A DNA stretch of 64,000 bases from Methylococcaceae bacterium. GTDB taxonomy: Bacteria; Pseudomonadota; Gammaproteobacteria; Methylococcales; Methylomonadaceae. Below the pieces are notes generated by a model. That model was not told the DNA's origin. It made no database searches and worked only from the letters and a program-made list of their open reading frames with translations. Location of the stretch: contig JAUYBL010000029.1 of NCBI GenBank assembly GCA_030693065.1, forward strand, positions 1 through 64,000, written 5' to 3'. The stretch's first letter is position 1. Each line of letters starts with the position of its first letter. Positions 51,972-61,800 of the stretch are shown here, in pieces. Both the position numbers and the translations under genes were made by a program.

Positions 51972-52020
51972 GGATTTTCCCGTTTGTCCTGAGCTTGTCA
52001 AAGGATGGGCGGGAAAATCC
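51972..52020. repeat. Inverted repeat with CTGAGCTTGTC core
   Basis: The arms GGATTTTCCCG (51972-51982) and CGGGAAAATCC (52010-52020) are perfect over 11 bp and enclose TTTGTCCTGAGCTTGTCAAAGG. That is the reverse-orientation core of the TTCGACAAGCTCA repeat family, placed head-to-head with the next copy. Confidence 0.7.
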
Positions 52021-52031
52021 GGGCTTAACAG

Positions 52032-52078
52032 CGCCAAACAGTTCATGCTTCGACAAGCTCAACACGAACGGTTTGGCG
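52032..52078. repeat. Inverted repeat with TTCGACAAGCTCA core
   Basis: The 13-bp arms with one mismatch (52032-52044, CGCCAAACAGTTC, and 52066-52078) enclose ATGCTTCGACAAGCTCAACAC. It belongs to the family at 2912, 11729 and 19423. Each copy has the same loop but different arms, as expected for independently evolving REP-type units. Confidence 0.7.
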
Positions 52079-52135
52079 AGCAACGGTAATTTCGGGAAGA
52101 TATTTTTAGCCTAATCCTAAGCTACCTGTTAAAAA

Positions 52136-52618
52136 TTAATGGTGGTGACCACCGGCGCCGTGAATGTGTCCATGTGATATTTCTTCATCAGTTGCTGGTC
52201 TTATATCAACCACTTCAACATCAAACGTCAACGGCACACCCGCTAATGGATGGTTACCGTCAATGGTGATGTCATCGCCATCAATGTTGATAATGGTAAT
52301 CACGCCAGGACCTGACGTGACATCTGCATGAAACTGCATACCTACTTCCAACTCATCAACACCTTCAAACATTTCGATGGAAACGATCTGGACGCGGTCA
52401 TCTTCGATTTCGCCATAAGCGTCTTCGGCGTCAATGCGGACCTTAAATTTATCGCCAACGGATTTACCAGTTAAGGCGCTTTCCAGGCCAGAAATGATGT
52501 TGCCGTAACCATGCAGATAAGCCAGCGCTTCATCACCTTCTGAGGTATCGATCACTTCGCCCTCGTCATTGGTCAACGTATAATGAATAGATACCGCTAA
52601 ATTGTCTGCGACTTGCAT
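52136..52618 (-). CDS. slyD: FKBP-type peptidyl-prolyl isomerase SlyD
   Basis: This chaperone-isomerase has 160 residues: an FKBP domain split around an insert-in-flap domain (LHGYGNIISGLESAL, then FEGVDELEVGMQFHADV and HPLAGVPLTFDVEVVDI). The His-rich tail HGHIHGAGGHHH binds nickel and other metals in SlyD proteins and serves hydrogenase maturation in some species. It is divergent from greB. Confidence 0.94.
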   Translation of the reverse strand: MQVADNLAVSIHYTLTNDEGEVIDTSEGDEALAYLHGYGNIISGLESALTGKSVGDKFKVRIDAEDAYGEIEDDRVQIVSIEMFEGVDELEVGMQFHADVTSGPGVITIINIDGDDITIDGNHPLAGVPLTFDVEVVDIRPATDEEISHGHIHGAGGHHH

Positions 52619-52721
52619 GATAAAACCTTCTTCTGTATTTAAAAGGCGCTCATGATAAAGAGTTAACCGGCATTTGTCCGAAAAAATTCCTCAATCGCTT
52701 ACCCTCATTTTAGGAACGCAA

Positions 52722-53219
52722 ATGTCCCGCTGGCGCCCCCCTCAAGCCAAATCCTCACCCTATATCACGCAAATGGGCTACCAACATCTGGAAGCTGAAT
52801 TGCGGGCGCTATGGGATAAACGCAAAGAAGTTACTGCGGCCTTGTCAGCCGCCGCAGCCGAGGGCGATCGTTCTGAAAATGCCGAATATATTTATCGCAA
52901 GAAAGAATTACGCGGCATAGACCGCCGCATTCATTACCTGCAAAAACGCATGCCGTCGCTAAATATTGTCGCCAGGCCGCCGGACGATCAAGACAGAATA
53001 TTTTTTAGCGCTTGGGTAACGCTGGAAAATGAACAAGGCGAAGAAATCACTTATCGCATCGTCGGCGCTGATGAGCTCGACCCGAAAAAGAACTACATTA
53101 GTCTTGATTCGCCTCTGGCCAAAGTGCTGTTAAAAAAGACGATTGATGATGAAATAGTGGTTAGTAACGACGTCCAGACAACACGCTATGTGGTGGTGGA
53201 TATTCGTTACGAAAGTTAG
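52722..53219 (+). CDS. greB: Transcription elongation factor GreB
   Basis: GreB rescues backtracked RNA polymerase by stimulating transcript cleavage. The predicted 165-residue protein starts at the ATG at 52722, which has an AGGA ribosome-binding site at 52712-52715. The upstream in-frame TTG (52674) lacks one and would add 16 unrelated residues. The N-terminal coiled coil has the tip acidic pair in EGDRSENAEY, and the C-terminal domain shows TYRIVGADELDPKKNYISLDSPLA. The basic patch R-R-I-H-Y-L-Q-K-R separates it from GreA. Confidence 0.93.
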   Translation: MSRWRPPQAKSSPYITQMGYQHLEAELRALWDKRKEVTAALSAAAAEGDRSENAEYIYRKKELRGIDRRIHYLQKRMPSLNIVARPPDDQDRIFFSAWVTLENEQGEEITYRIVGADELDPKKNYISLDSPLAKVLLKKTIDDEIVVSNDVQTTRYVVVDIRYES

Positions 53220-53287
53220 CAAAACGTGTTTATTACTGTGGCGGACAAGGAAAATAACGCCAAACAATCCCCGCTTGCGCTTGATCT

Positions 53288-54310
53288 TTAATTTTCTTTT
53301 ACTGTCTTAACCATCCTCATCAGCTTTTCATAAAGCACATCCGGCGCGTAATTTTTATCATAATGCGCCCGGGCATTTTGCCCCATCTGAATTGCCTTGT
53401 CTGGATTACTGAGCGCCCATTCTAAGTTTTTCGCAAACGACTCTGGCGAAAGCGTTTCCGAGAGTAATCCCGTTTCACCAGTCAAAATTTGCTGAAAACT
53501 GATTGCAGAACTGGCAACAATCGGTTTTGATAAAAACATCGCTTCAAGCAACACCAAGCTAAAAGCTTCAAATGATGACGGCATGCAAATGACATCTATT
53601 GATTGATAAAATGTTGAAGTATCTTTTACAAGCCCCAAAAAAGTAACTAGGTGCTCGAGCCCTTCTTCTTTTACTAGATTTTTCAGCGACTCTTCCATCA
53701 CGCCTGAGCCGGCAAGAACCAACCGAAACGGGATTTTTTGGTTATTTAAAAGCGCACAAGCTCGAATCAACGTTGTAAAGTTTTTCTCATCAGACAGGCG
53801 CCCCATTGCGCCGATAACCGGCACATCATGCCATTTTTTCTTAGCAGGAAAAGACTTTGTCAGATTACAGGTATTCGGAATAACAAAAATCTTGTCTTCT
53901 AAAACGCCTTGTTCTTGCGCTAAAGCAACCGAGTCAGGACGAAGCGAAATAACCGCTTCGTAAGCTTTCATCGACCAAAATTTTTCCCTATGCGCGATCC
54001 CAAACATTGGCGCAAGCCCAGCACCGGCAAACCGCGTACGACTGAAAAAATTATGCACAAAAATGGCATCGGGCTGCCATTTTTTGATATAAAACCGCAT
54101 TTTTATTAGCGATAAAAGGCTTTTGTTTTGCAGGCGCAAGCGCGTCAAGTGTGGATGATTTTTCTCAACCCCCTCTTCATCATAAGCATTTTTATAGATG
54201 AATAAGACGTCGTGTCCTTTTTCCAAAAAAAGATTTGTATATTTGTATGCAACTTGTTCAGTCCCAAAGGGGACCGGCGAGCCGCTCAGCATAATGTTTA
54301 CAATGCGCAT
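53288..54310 (-). CDS. Glycosyltransferase family 4 protein
   Basis: This 340-residue GT-B enzyme probably builds a surface glycan. N-terminal domain: MRIVNIMLSGSPVPFGTEQVAYKY. Donor-binding half: GAMGRLSDEKNFTTLIRA, LVLAGSGVMEESLK and the E-x7-E motif in SFEAFSLVLLEAMFLSKPIVAS. The start MRIVN matches typical lipopolysaccharide and exopolysaccharide transferases. The sugar is not readable. It stands alone, 68 bp downstream of convergent greB. Confidence 0.87.
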   Translation of the reverse strand: MRIVNIMLSGSPVPFGTEQVAYKYTNLFLEKGHDVLFIYKNAYDEEGVEKNHPHLTRLRLQNKSLLSLIKMRFYIKKWQPDAIFVHNFFSRTRFAGAGLAPMFGIAHREKFWSMKAYEAVISLRPDSVALAQEQGVLEDKIFVIPNTCNLTKSFPAKKKWHDVPVIGAMGRLSDEKNFTTLIRACALLNNQKIPFRLVLAGSGVMEESLKNLVKEEGLEHLVTFLGLVKDTSTFYQSIDVICMPSSFEAFSLVLLEAMFLSKPIVASSAISFQQILTGETGLLSETLSPESFAKNLEWALSNPDKAIQMGQNARAHYDKNYAPDVLYEKLMRMVKTVKEN

Positions 54311-54483
54311 TTAATGACTCTGGGCGAAATATTGTAGAAGCGGGGCATCCCGTGATATGAAGGCGCAATTCACCGGTTAACCGCAGCATGGCTCGCTCCT
54401 ACGAAATTATCGCCATAAAGATGATGCTGTCGTTGGAGCGAACTCGAAAGGGGACTAATAAACTTAGCCGAATCAATGTCGGC

Positions 54484-55815
54484 TTATTCTCCAGCAATAG
54501 ACAATTGTTCAACCAAGATTGAACCAGTACGGATGTTGCCACGATAATCAACATCATTGCCGACGGCGACGATATTTTTAAGCATATCTTTTAAATTACC
54601 GGCAATAGTAATTTCTTCAACCGGGTACTGAATTTGGCCATTTTCCACCCAAAATCCAGCTGCTCCGCGAGAATAATCGCCATTGACCATATTGACACCC
54701 TGCCCCATTAACTCGGTGACCAATAATCCGGTATTTAATGCTTTTAACATGCCGTCAAAATCCAAGGTGCCGGGATCGATGGTTAAATTATGCACTCCGC
54801 CCGCGTTGCCGGTACTTTGCATGCCTAATTTTCGGGCTGAATAAGTGCCCAGCACATAACCTTGCAATATTCCGCCGGTGATAATGTCACGCGGCTTAGT
54901 TGCGACACCTTCGCCGTCATAAGCCGCACTGCCTAAGGCCGCTTTTAAATGGGGTTGTTCGTGGATGCGTACAAACTCAGGGAATACTTGCGACCCCAAA
55001 GCATCGAGTAAAAACGACGATTTACGATACAAATTGCCGCCACTAATCGCACCGATAAACGAACCGAGCAATCCTGACGCAGTTTCTGCACAATACAGTA
55101 CAGGGCATTGCCTAGTGCTTAAGCTACGGCCTTCTAATCGTCTAAGGGTTCGCTCAGCAGCCTTATTGCCTATCGAAACCGCTGACTCAAGATGCAAAGC
55201 ATTTCTAGCCACGCTGTACCAATAATCTCGCTGCATACTGTCGCCGCGTTGCGCCAACACTGAGCAACTTAACGAATGCCGGGTAGCCGCATAGCCTTGC
55301 AAAAAGCCCAAGCTATTGCCCATCACCCGAATACCTTGGTGAGAATTGACTGAAGCGCCTTCTGAGTTGCTGATTTCGGGATGAAAACTGCGCGCCGCAT
55401 CTTCGCATTCGGTTGCCAAAGAGATGGCTTTATCAGCGTTGACATCCCAAGGATGATATAGCTCAAGATCATGAAATTCAGTTGCCAGCAACTGTTGTTC
55501 GGGCAACCCGGAAAAACTATCTTCGCTGGTAAAACGGGCAATGCTGCACGCAGCACTGACGGTTTCTTTAATGGAGGCAGGCGACAAATCAGTGGTACTT
55601 GCTGAACCTTTACGCTGACCAAAATAGACCGTCACTCCCAAGCCTTGGTCGCAATGGTATTCAAGCGTTTCGACTTCTCCCAGTCGCACACTGACAGACA
55701 AGCCGTTATCCTGGCTTAAGCCTGCCTCTGCGGCAGTTGCACCCTGTTTTTTAGCTTCGTCCAATAAGTCTTGAACGGTATTTTTTAACTGATTTATTTG
55801 CTCTTGATTTTGCAC
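54484..55815 (-). CDS. pmbA: PmbA/TldE, metalloprotease subunit
   Basis: PmbA (TldE) forms with TldD a heterodimeric protease that matures certain modified peptides (microcin B17) and degrades unfolded substrates. The 443-residue protein shows the PmbA core: VETLEYHCDQGLGVTVYFGQRKGSAST, then the glycine-rich LLGSFIGAISGGNLYRKSSFL and the late TGLLVTELMGQGVNMVNGDYSRGAAG. It lacks the HExxxH motif of TldD, as expected. It is 54 bp after tldD in the same orientation. Confidence 0.95.
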   Translation of the reverse strand: MQNQEQINQLKNTVQDLLDEAKKQGATAAEAGLSQDNGLSVSVRLGEVETLEYHCDQGLGVTVYFGQRKGSASTTDLSPASIKETVSAACSIARFTSEDSFSGLPEQQLLATEFHDLELYHPWDVNADKAISLATECEDAARSFHPEISNSEGASVNSHQGIRVMGNSLGFLQGYAATRHSLSCSVLAQRGDSMQRDYWYSVARNALHLESAVSIGNKAAERTLRRLEGRSLSTRQCPVLYCAETASGLLGSFIGAISGGNLYRKSSFLLDALGSQVFPEFVRIHEQPHLKAALGSAAYDGEGVATKPRDIITGGILQGYVLGTYSARKLGMQSTGNAGGVHNLTIDPGTLDFDGMLKALNTGLLVTELMGQGVNMVNGDYSRGAAGFWVENGQIQYPVEEITIAGNLKDMLKNIVAVGNDVDYRGNIRTGSILVEQLSIAGE

Positions 55816-55869
55816 GCTAGTCTCTGTGTTTTATATATTGGGCTCGGTTTAATTAATCCGTATGACAAA

Positions 55870-57312
55870 CTAAACGCTAGTTCCGCCTACCGTTAAGCCG
55901 TCAATTTTCAACGTAGGCTGACCGACGCCGACCGGCACACTTTGCCCGTCTTTGCCGCAAGTACCGACGCCGCTATCCAGTTGCAGGTCATTACCGACCA
56001 TTGATACTTTGGTTAACACATCAGGGCCGTTGCCGATTAACGTTGCACCTTTCACCGGACTGGTGATTTTACCGTCTTCAATTAAATATGCTTCGCTGGC
56101 AGAAAACACAAACTTGCCGGAGGTGATGTCCACTTGGCCGCCAGCAAAGTTTTTTGCAAACAATCCTTTTTTAACTGATTTGATAATTTCTTGCGGATCA
56201 TGCTGCCCTGGCAGCATGTAAGTGTTGGTCATGCGCGGCATTGGCAAATGCGCGTAAGACTCGCGTCGGCCATTGCCGGTGGACTTAACCCCCATCAAAC
56301 GGGCATTGAGTTTATCCTGCATATAACCTTTAAGGATGCCGTTTTCAATCAAAATAGTTTGTTCGGTGGGCGTGCCTTCATCATCAATACTGAGCGAACC
56401 ACGTCGTCCCGGCAAGGTGCCGTCGTCAACCACGGTGCATAAATCCGATGCCACTCGCTCACCCACTCGACCACTAAATGCCGACGTGCCTTTGCGGTTA
56501 AAGTCGCCTTCCAGGCCATGGCCGATGGCTTCATGCAATAAAATACCCGGCCAACCAGGGCCTAATACTACGGTCATATTGCCTGCCGGCGCTTCACCTG
56601 CTTCTAAATTGACTAATGCTTGTCTGACCGCTTCTTTGCCGTAATTGAGCGCACGATCCTGTTCGATAAAATAATTGTAATCACTGCGTCCGCCACCACC
56701 CATACTGCCCTGCTCACGGCGACCATTTTCTTCAACGATCACCGACACATTCATGCGCACCAAAGGCCGCACATCGGCGGATAAAGAACCATCCTGATTG
56801 GCAACCAAAATGTTTTCGTAAGTTCCAGACAGACTGACAATGACTTCTTCGATACGTGGATCAAGTTTACGGGTTTCACTATCGACGGTTTTTAACAAAT
56901 CGATTTTCTGATTGGTTGCCAGAGAAGGCAACGGGTTAACAATCGGATAATATCTCGGCCACTTGGCCGTCTTGATTATGCCCATTTGCGCCTGTTGCCC
57001 GTGCCGAACAATCGCTTTGACATTACCTGCGGCTTCCAACAACACCGGCAACTCAATCCGATCACTGTAGGCAAAGCCGGTTTTTTCCCCAGATACGGCT
57101 CTGACGCCAGCGCCCTGCTCAATACTATGACTGCCTTCTTTGATAATGCCGCCTTCCATCACCCACGATTCAGAATGACTCGACTGGAAATAAATATCAG
57201 CATCATCCACAGATGCGCTGAGCAAGCAGTTCATAATTTTTTCAATGTCGCCATCTTGCAATCCTGATGGCGTAAGCACAGCTTGTCGGACGAGATTAAG
57301 TAAGTCGGTCAT
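55870..57312 (-). CDS. tldD: Metalloprotease TldD
   Basis: This is the catalytic subunit of the TldD/TldE protease. The 480-residue protein carries the zinc motif HEAIGH at 260-265 followed by GLEGD, with the third cysteine-type ligand in the late [19 protein letters not shown] block. It is full length. Its start is preceded by a 137-bp gap with a hairpin that terminates the gene upstream. TldD and PmbA here form a local operon. Confidence 0.96.
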   Translation of the reverse strand: MTDLLNLVRQAVLTPSGLQDGDIEKIMNCLLSASVDDADIYFQSSHSESWVMEGGIIKEGSHSIEQGAGVRAVSGEKTGFAYSDRIELPVLLEAAGNVKAIVRHGQQAQMGIIKTAKWPRYYPIVNPLPSLATNQKIDLLKTVDSETRKLDPRIEEVIVSLSGTYENILVANQDGSLSADVRPLVRMNVSVIVEENGRREQGSMGGGGRSDYNYFIEQDRALNYGKEAVRQALVNLEAGEAPAGNMTVVLGPGWPGILLHEAIGHGLEGDFNRKGTSAFSGRVGERVASDLCTVVDDGTLPGRRGSLSIDDEGTPTEQTILIENGILKGYMQDKLNARLMGVKSTGNGRRESYAHLPMPRMTNTYMLPGQHDPQEIIKSVKKGLFAKNFAGGQVDITSGKFVFSASEAYLIEDGKITSPVKGATLIGNGPDVLTKVSMVGNDLQLDSGVGTCGKDGQSVPVGVGQPTLKIDGLTVGGTSV

Positions 57313-57416
57313 ATCGAGTGATTAGTATTTAAAGGTAATTTATAACGGGTAGTACAACACCCGAAGAACAAAGAATGTAATCGGCCTATTGTGTCTGTCA
57401 AGGCGGAGTGTGGAAA

Positions 57417-57440
57417 GCCGACTGTTACGTAACAGTCGGC
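57417..57440 (-). terminator. Intrinsic terminator of the BamC-like gene
   Basis: A perfect 24-bp palindrome (arms GCCGACTGTTAC and GTAACAGTCGGC) lies nine bases after the stop of the BamC-like gene. On the minus strand it is followed by TTTCCACAC. It is therefore a good intrinsic terminator despite a short T tract. Confidence 0.75.
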
Positions 57441-57449
57441 TAGATGTGT

Positions 57450-58031
57450 TTATTCTGGTTTCAAATCATCATGTAGGGTGTCATAGACACTTTGCAGCAG
57501 TTCTTCGCTGGCATCGGGCGGTGTCTCGTTGTAACCATCCTGACTTGCAGCCGTACTTTCGTGCTGGATAGCCTTAGCGGTAACAATTGTTTCATCGCCA
57601 TCTTCTTCCAAAGTCAGCGTGTAATTAGCTTCACTGCGCACGGATAATGATCCAGACGCCAATTTGCTAAAGAAACCACCGGTTTTGTAGGCAACGTAAT
57701 ACAAACCTTTATCTTGTTCAAAGTCAGTTACTTCGATACTGCTTTGCTTCAGCGCCAGTCGTAAACTCTCCCACGCTTGGTCCACTGGTTGCTTGATTTT
57801 TAACTTAGGAGGGCTGTCATCTGTAAAATAAACGACTTCACCCAGTCCTTTTTTGCTCGGTTTCTTGTCAAGCGCACCATCATCAATCAGTCGATCTTCA
57901 CCAGATTGTTTAGTAATGGCTAGCGTCGGTGGGCGCTCCAAGTTTCTAATGTCGCGGTATTTTGAATTGTCTGCACTGCAAGCGACCAGCATCAAACCAA
58001 TCGCCGCATAAAAAAAATGTTTAGCTTTCAT
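57450..58031 (-). CDS. BamC-like outer-membrane lipoprotein
   Basis: This 193-residue lipoprotein has a lipobox LMLVACSA, with lipid on Cys18. After an unstructured stretch (NSKYRDIRNLERPPTLAI), as in the N-terminal lasso of BamC, comes one helix-grip domain (QPVDQAWESLRLALKQSSIEVTDFEQDKGLYYVAY). E. coli BamC has two such domains and is 344 residues, so this is a short version. A role in BAM assembly is likely but unproven. It is seven bases after the nitrilase gene. Confidence 0.75.
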   Translation of the reverse strand: MKAKHFFYAAIGLMLVACSADNSKYRDIRNLERPPTLAITKQSGEDRLIDDGALDKKPSKKGLGEVVYFTDDSPPKLKIKQPVDQAWESLRLALKQSSIEVTDFEQDKGLYYVAYKTGGFFSKLASGSLSVRSEANYTLTLEEDGDETIVTAKAIQHESTAASQDGYNETPPDASEELLQSVYDTLHDDLKPE

Positions 58032-58037
58032 TGTTAA

Positions 58038-58850
58038 TTACAAAAAACGACGATGAGTTAAAACAGGGAAGGCACTACGGACCTTTTCCAGGCGCTCGTA
58101 ATCAATGTCGGCAACTACGAAACCGCTGCCGGTTTTGTAACAATCCAGCACACCCCCCCAAGGATCAATAATCATGCTGTGCCCAAACGTTTTCCGCCCA
58201 TTGATATGAAAACCGCCTTGATTAGAAGCAATCACGTAACACAAATTTTCAACAGCCCTCGCTCTTAGCAATACTTCCCAATGCGCGGCGCCGGTTTCGG
58301 CAGTAAACGCGGATGGAATGACTAGAATATCGAGGCCTTGTTGGCTCAATTTTCGGAAAAACTCCGGGAAACGCAGGTCATAGCAAACAGACAGCCCTAA
58401 TCGCCCAAACGGCGTGTCGATAACCACAGGCTCGTCACCTTGCTCAATAGAATTTGATTCACGGTAAACTTCAGATGTGCCCGGCACATCGACGTCAAAC
58501 AAATGCATCTTGTCATATCGTGCAACGCGATGGCCTTTGTCGTCATACACCAAACAAGCTGCCCGTACTTTATTAGGGTTATTACCAAATATGGGAATGG
58601 TGCCGCCAACGACCCAAACACCGTGTTTTTTAGCGGCGTTAGCCAAAAACTCCTGAATGGGGCCGTTGCCGATAACCTCGCCAATTTTTATTTTATCAAG
58701 CTCATGTTCACCCATGAAGGCAAAGTTTTCCGGCAATACCACCAGTTTGGCATCGGCTTTAGCCGCTTCGGCAATTAATTTACCTGCCTCCAATAAGTTG
58801 GCGCTAACATTTGGGCTTGATGCCATTTGTATGGCTGCACACTTAGTCAT
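58038..58850 (-). CDS. Nitrilase-family amidohydrolase (Nit-like)
   Basis: This 270-residue carbon-nitrogen hydrolase has the catalytic triad Glu41 (VVLPENFAF), Lys114 (ARYDKMHLFDVDVPG) and Cys156 (GLSVCYDLRFPEFF). The sequence style is that of the Nit1/Nit2 branch, where deaminated glutathione is a known substrate. It starts inside the yhdP stop region (8-bp overlap), the usual place of a nit gene after yhdP in gammaproteobacteria. Confidence 0.92.
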   Translation of the reverse strand: MTKCAAIQMASSPNVSANLLEAGKLIAEAAKADAKLVVLPENFAFMGEHELDKIKIGEVIGNGPIQEFLANAAKKHGVWVVGGTIPIFGNNPNKVRAACLVYDDKGHRVARYDKMHLFDVDVPGTSEVYRESNSIEQGDEPVVIDTPFGRLGLSVCYDLRFPEFFRKLSQQGLDILVIPSAFTAETGAAHWEVLLRARAVENLCYVIASNQGGFHINGRKTFGHSMIIDPWGGVLDCYKTGSGFVVADIDYERLEKVRSAFPVLTHRRFL

Positions 58851-61800
58851 GTTGTTTCTCTTGTTGATTATTTTGTTGTTGTAGCCAGGAAAAGTCAGTT
58901 AAACCATTCCAAGTTTTTTGCAATAAACCATCGTTCTCATGCAACGGTATGATTTGCGCATTACTCCACGCACCTTTTACTAAATACTGAGAGCCGAAGA
59001 AAAAGCCTTCCTGATTTTTCCCCGTCAGTGTTTGACCAACTAATGCCATAACTTTGCCCATAATTGTACCAGCTATAGGTACGGCATCGGCACTTTTGGG
59101 GGTGACATTGATAATATGTTCACCGGTACGATTAACCAAATCAGTCTCACCAGTAATGCTGATTTTAGCCGGTACCGCATCAACGATTAAATCTTTAGTG
59201 ATCGCCTTGCCATTAACTAAATCAAAATGGCCGGTGATACTGTTAAACGTCATGCCTTCACCATAGACATCGCTAAAATCCAGTTGAATGCGCTTTATCC
59301 ACTGCGCCACCGCCAATACCCCCAAGACTCTGCCAAAGCCGGGTTCGATACTCAAAATTCGGCCGTTCTTTAAATCAACATCAACTCGCCCGCGCAAATC
59401 GACCAATGCGAATTGATAAGGGGCTGATGACCAATCCAGCTTAAAGTCAACCAAGCCGCTGGTTTCGGCAAAATCCTTGGTGATTTCCAGCTGTGCGAGC
59501 GTCCGGCTAGCTTGCGGCATGTCCAAACGCCCCTCTAAGTGAGTCGCAGAACGCAAGCCGCGTGCTTTCCAGTCGCCCGTCAATTGCAGTTTTTGAGCAC
59601 CGTTAGATAATTCTATATGCCTAAATCTTATACCGTCTGAGATGCGCTCAGTTTCCACAATCAATTGACCAAAATCAGTCGCTTGCCACAGCGTTTTTTG
59701 GCTCGTTAAGGTAAACAGCGGCATCGCTTCGGGCGATAAATCTTGACCTGGAGCAGTGCCTATTGACTTCAAATGTCTTAGCGCATTTAAGTCCAGGCTA
59801 GTCATATCAAGCTTAATAACTGCATTGGCAAGATCATTTGGAATAAACACCTTACCTTTAGCGACTGCACTATCAATGCTCCCCACCCAGTCTTGACCCT
59901 GATGTTTAAAGGTTACATCAAACACCCCTAATTCAGTTGATTTCCAAAATGCATTGGCGCTGTAAATCTTGATAGCCTTAATCCTAATAGCGTTATTATC
60001 CTTATTTTGCGGCTCCTTGCTGGGTTGCAGAAAGGCAAGTCCATTCACCCAATCTTGTAGCGGTAAGCGATCACGCTTTATTTCCAGAGTAACGCCCGGT
60101 TGCGGGTCTTGAACACTGTCGCCATCGCCAACCAACACATGGGCTGAATATATATTTTGTTGCTTGGTATCCAGCAGCAGGGATGCTTTAAGTTGATTGT
60201 CATATTTTAATAACAGCGGCAATCTGGATTTATCTTCCAATCCTATCGATAGCGACAAGGGTCGGCGTTGTGAGAACGTTTTGGCAAGCCCGCCTGGCAA
60301 CTGCAGCTCAACACCTACAAGCATTGATTCCACCAGCAATTCGGGCGGGCTATCGCCATAAGGCAATGCCAGTGTTAGCTGGTAATCGGCAGTCCCTTGG
60401 ACCACTTGAGTCAACGGAATTTTGAATTGTGCTTGCACGTCAGTCACACCGGCACGACCATTAACATTAACAGCCGTCTGACTGGCTGTACTTTTGATTT
60501 TGATTTGTATCGACTGCCCCAGCGCTAATGCTCGAATGGTGTCGCTATAAACACCCACATCATTAAATTTTAAATCACCGGTAATTTTGCTAACGCGAAG
60601 ATCTAATGCCTTAATGTTTAACTCAGCATTTTTGAGCTTGGCGAGGCCATCAACCCGGATTTTAGCTTGCTCTATTAAAGGTATGGCAAGATCCAATGTC
60701 ACTTGCGTGTTGCCTTGCGGGGTAATTGTGCCGAGTAAGGCATCAACCGGTGATTTCAGCGGCGTTTTTTGCATAAAACTGAGCACTTGGGCAATTTCGC
60801 CTTCAAGCTCGCCTTTGACTAATAAGTGTTTACTGGTGTCCATGGACGGAATAGTCACTTCCGTCGGATTAATCGTCAGCTGTTCTGTCTGCGCTTGCTG
60901 AATATTCACTTTTAAGCTATCGCGCTCAAACAACACATCGGCATTAAGATTGGTGAGATGCGGCCACTCGGGGTCGTAAGCCAACTCAAAATTTTCGCCG
61001 GTAAACAGCACCTCAAAAACGCCTTCGCCCTTGTTAAAAGGAAAATCTTTTAAATTGCCGACAAACAGGGTTTCGCCCTTGGCGATACGGCCACTGATGA
61101 AGGCATGATCCAACCAGTTAAGCGTATCTGCACCCATCACCAATGCCGGCAAGAAATTGGGTACTTGCGTGACATCACCCGCAACAAAGCTGTTTTGCAG
61201 GTCAAGAAAAACCGGCGCGTCATTTTTTGGCAGCTTTAATCGGAAGTGATTAGAGCTTTCAAAACTCATTGAGTTCAGCACTAGATTGTCACTGGACAAC
61301 AGCCAATCCTGATCGGTTTGTTGCCAGCTGACCGCCGCATCAAGCTTGGCAATAGGCAATGGCGCACGAAACAACTCGGCAAAGCTGATCCAGCCGTCTT
61401 TACTAGTAAGCTTAATAACACCCTGTTGTTCAGTACCTTTAATCTGTCCGTTTATATTGGCTAAATTGGGCGCCCCGCTGCCAAGACTTGCGACACTGAA
61501 ATGATTAAACGCGCCATTAACAGCGAGCGTTTTTTGTTGTAAATCGGCAAACAAGGACACATTATCTAAAAAGCCTTGCAGCTGTGCTTGCTTAAGCTGC
61601 ACCGCCTGCTGTTCCGAAAGTGGCGCAAAAAACGCCAATACATCAGCGACCGGTTGCAACCCCAAACGATCGATAAATAAACCTACATTTTTTAATGCCG
61701 AATCCGGCGTTAATTCAGCAGCTAGACTAAATTGGGACGCTTGTTTTTTTTCTGCCACAGCAGTATCTGACTTAATCAGATCAAGATTTTGAACGTTTGC

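Larger units (their letters stand above)
51564..52135. other. 572-bp intergenic region with repeats
   Basis: This gap between prsK and slyD contains no convincing gene. A 70-codon plus-strand frame at 51566 has no ribosome-binding site or recognisable content. Its right half is filled by two hairpin repeats at 51972-52020 and 52032-52078. The left part should carry the prsK promoter, but I see no clear hexamers. Confidence 0.6.

Noticed and set aside
52674-52721. TTG start for GreB giving 16 extra residues
   Set aside because: The extra residues do not belong to the GreB fold, and the ATG at 52722 has a good AGGA site.
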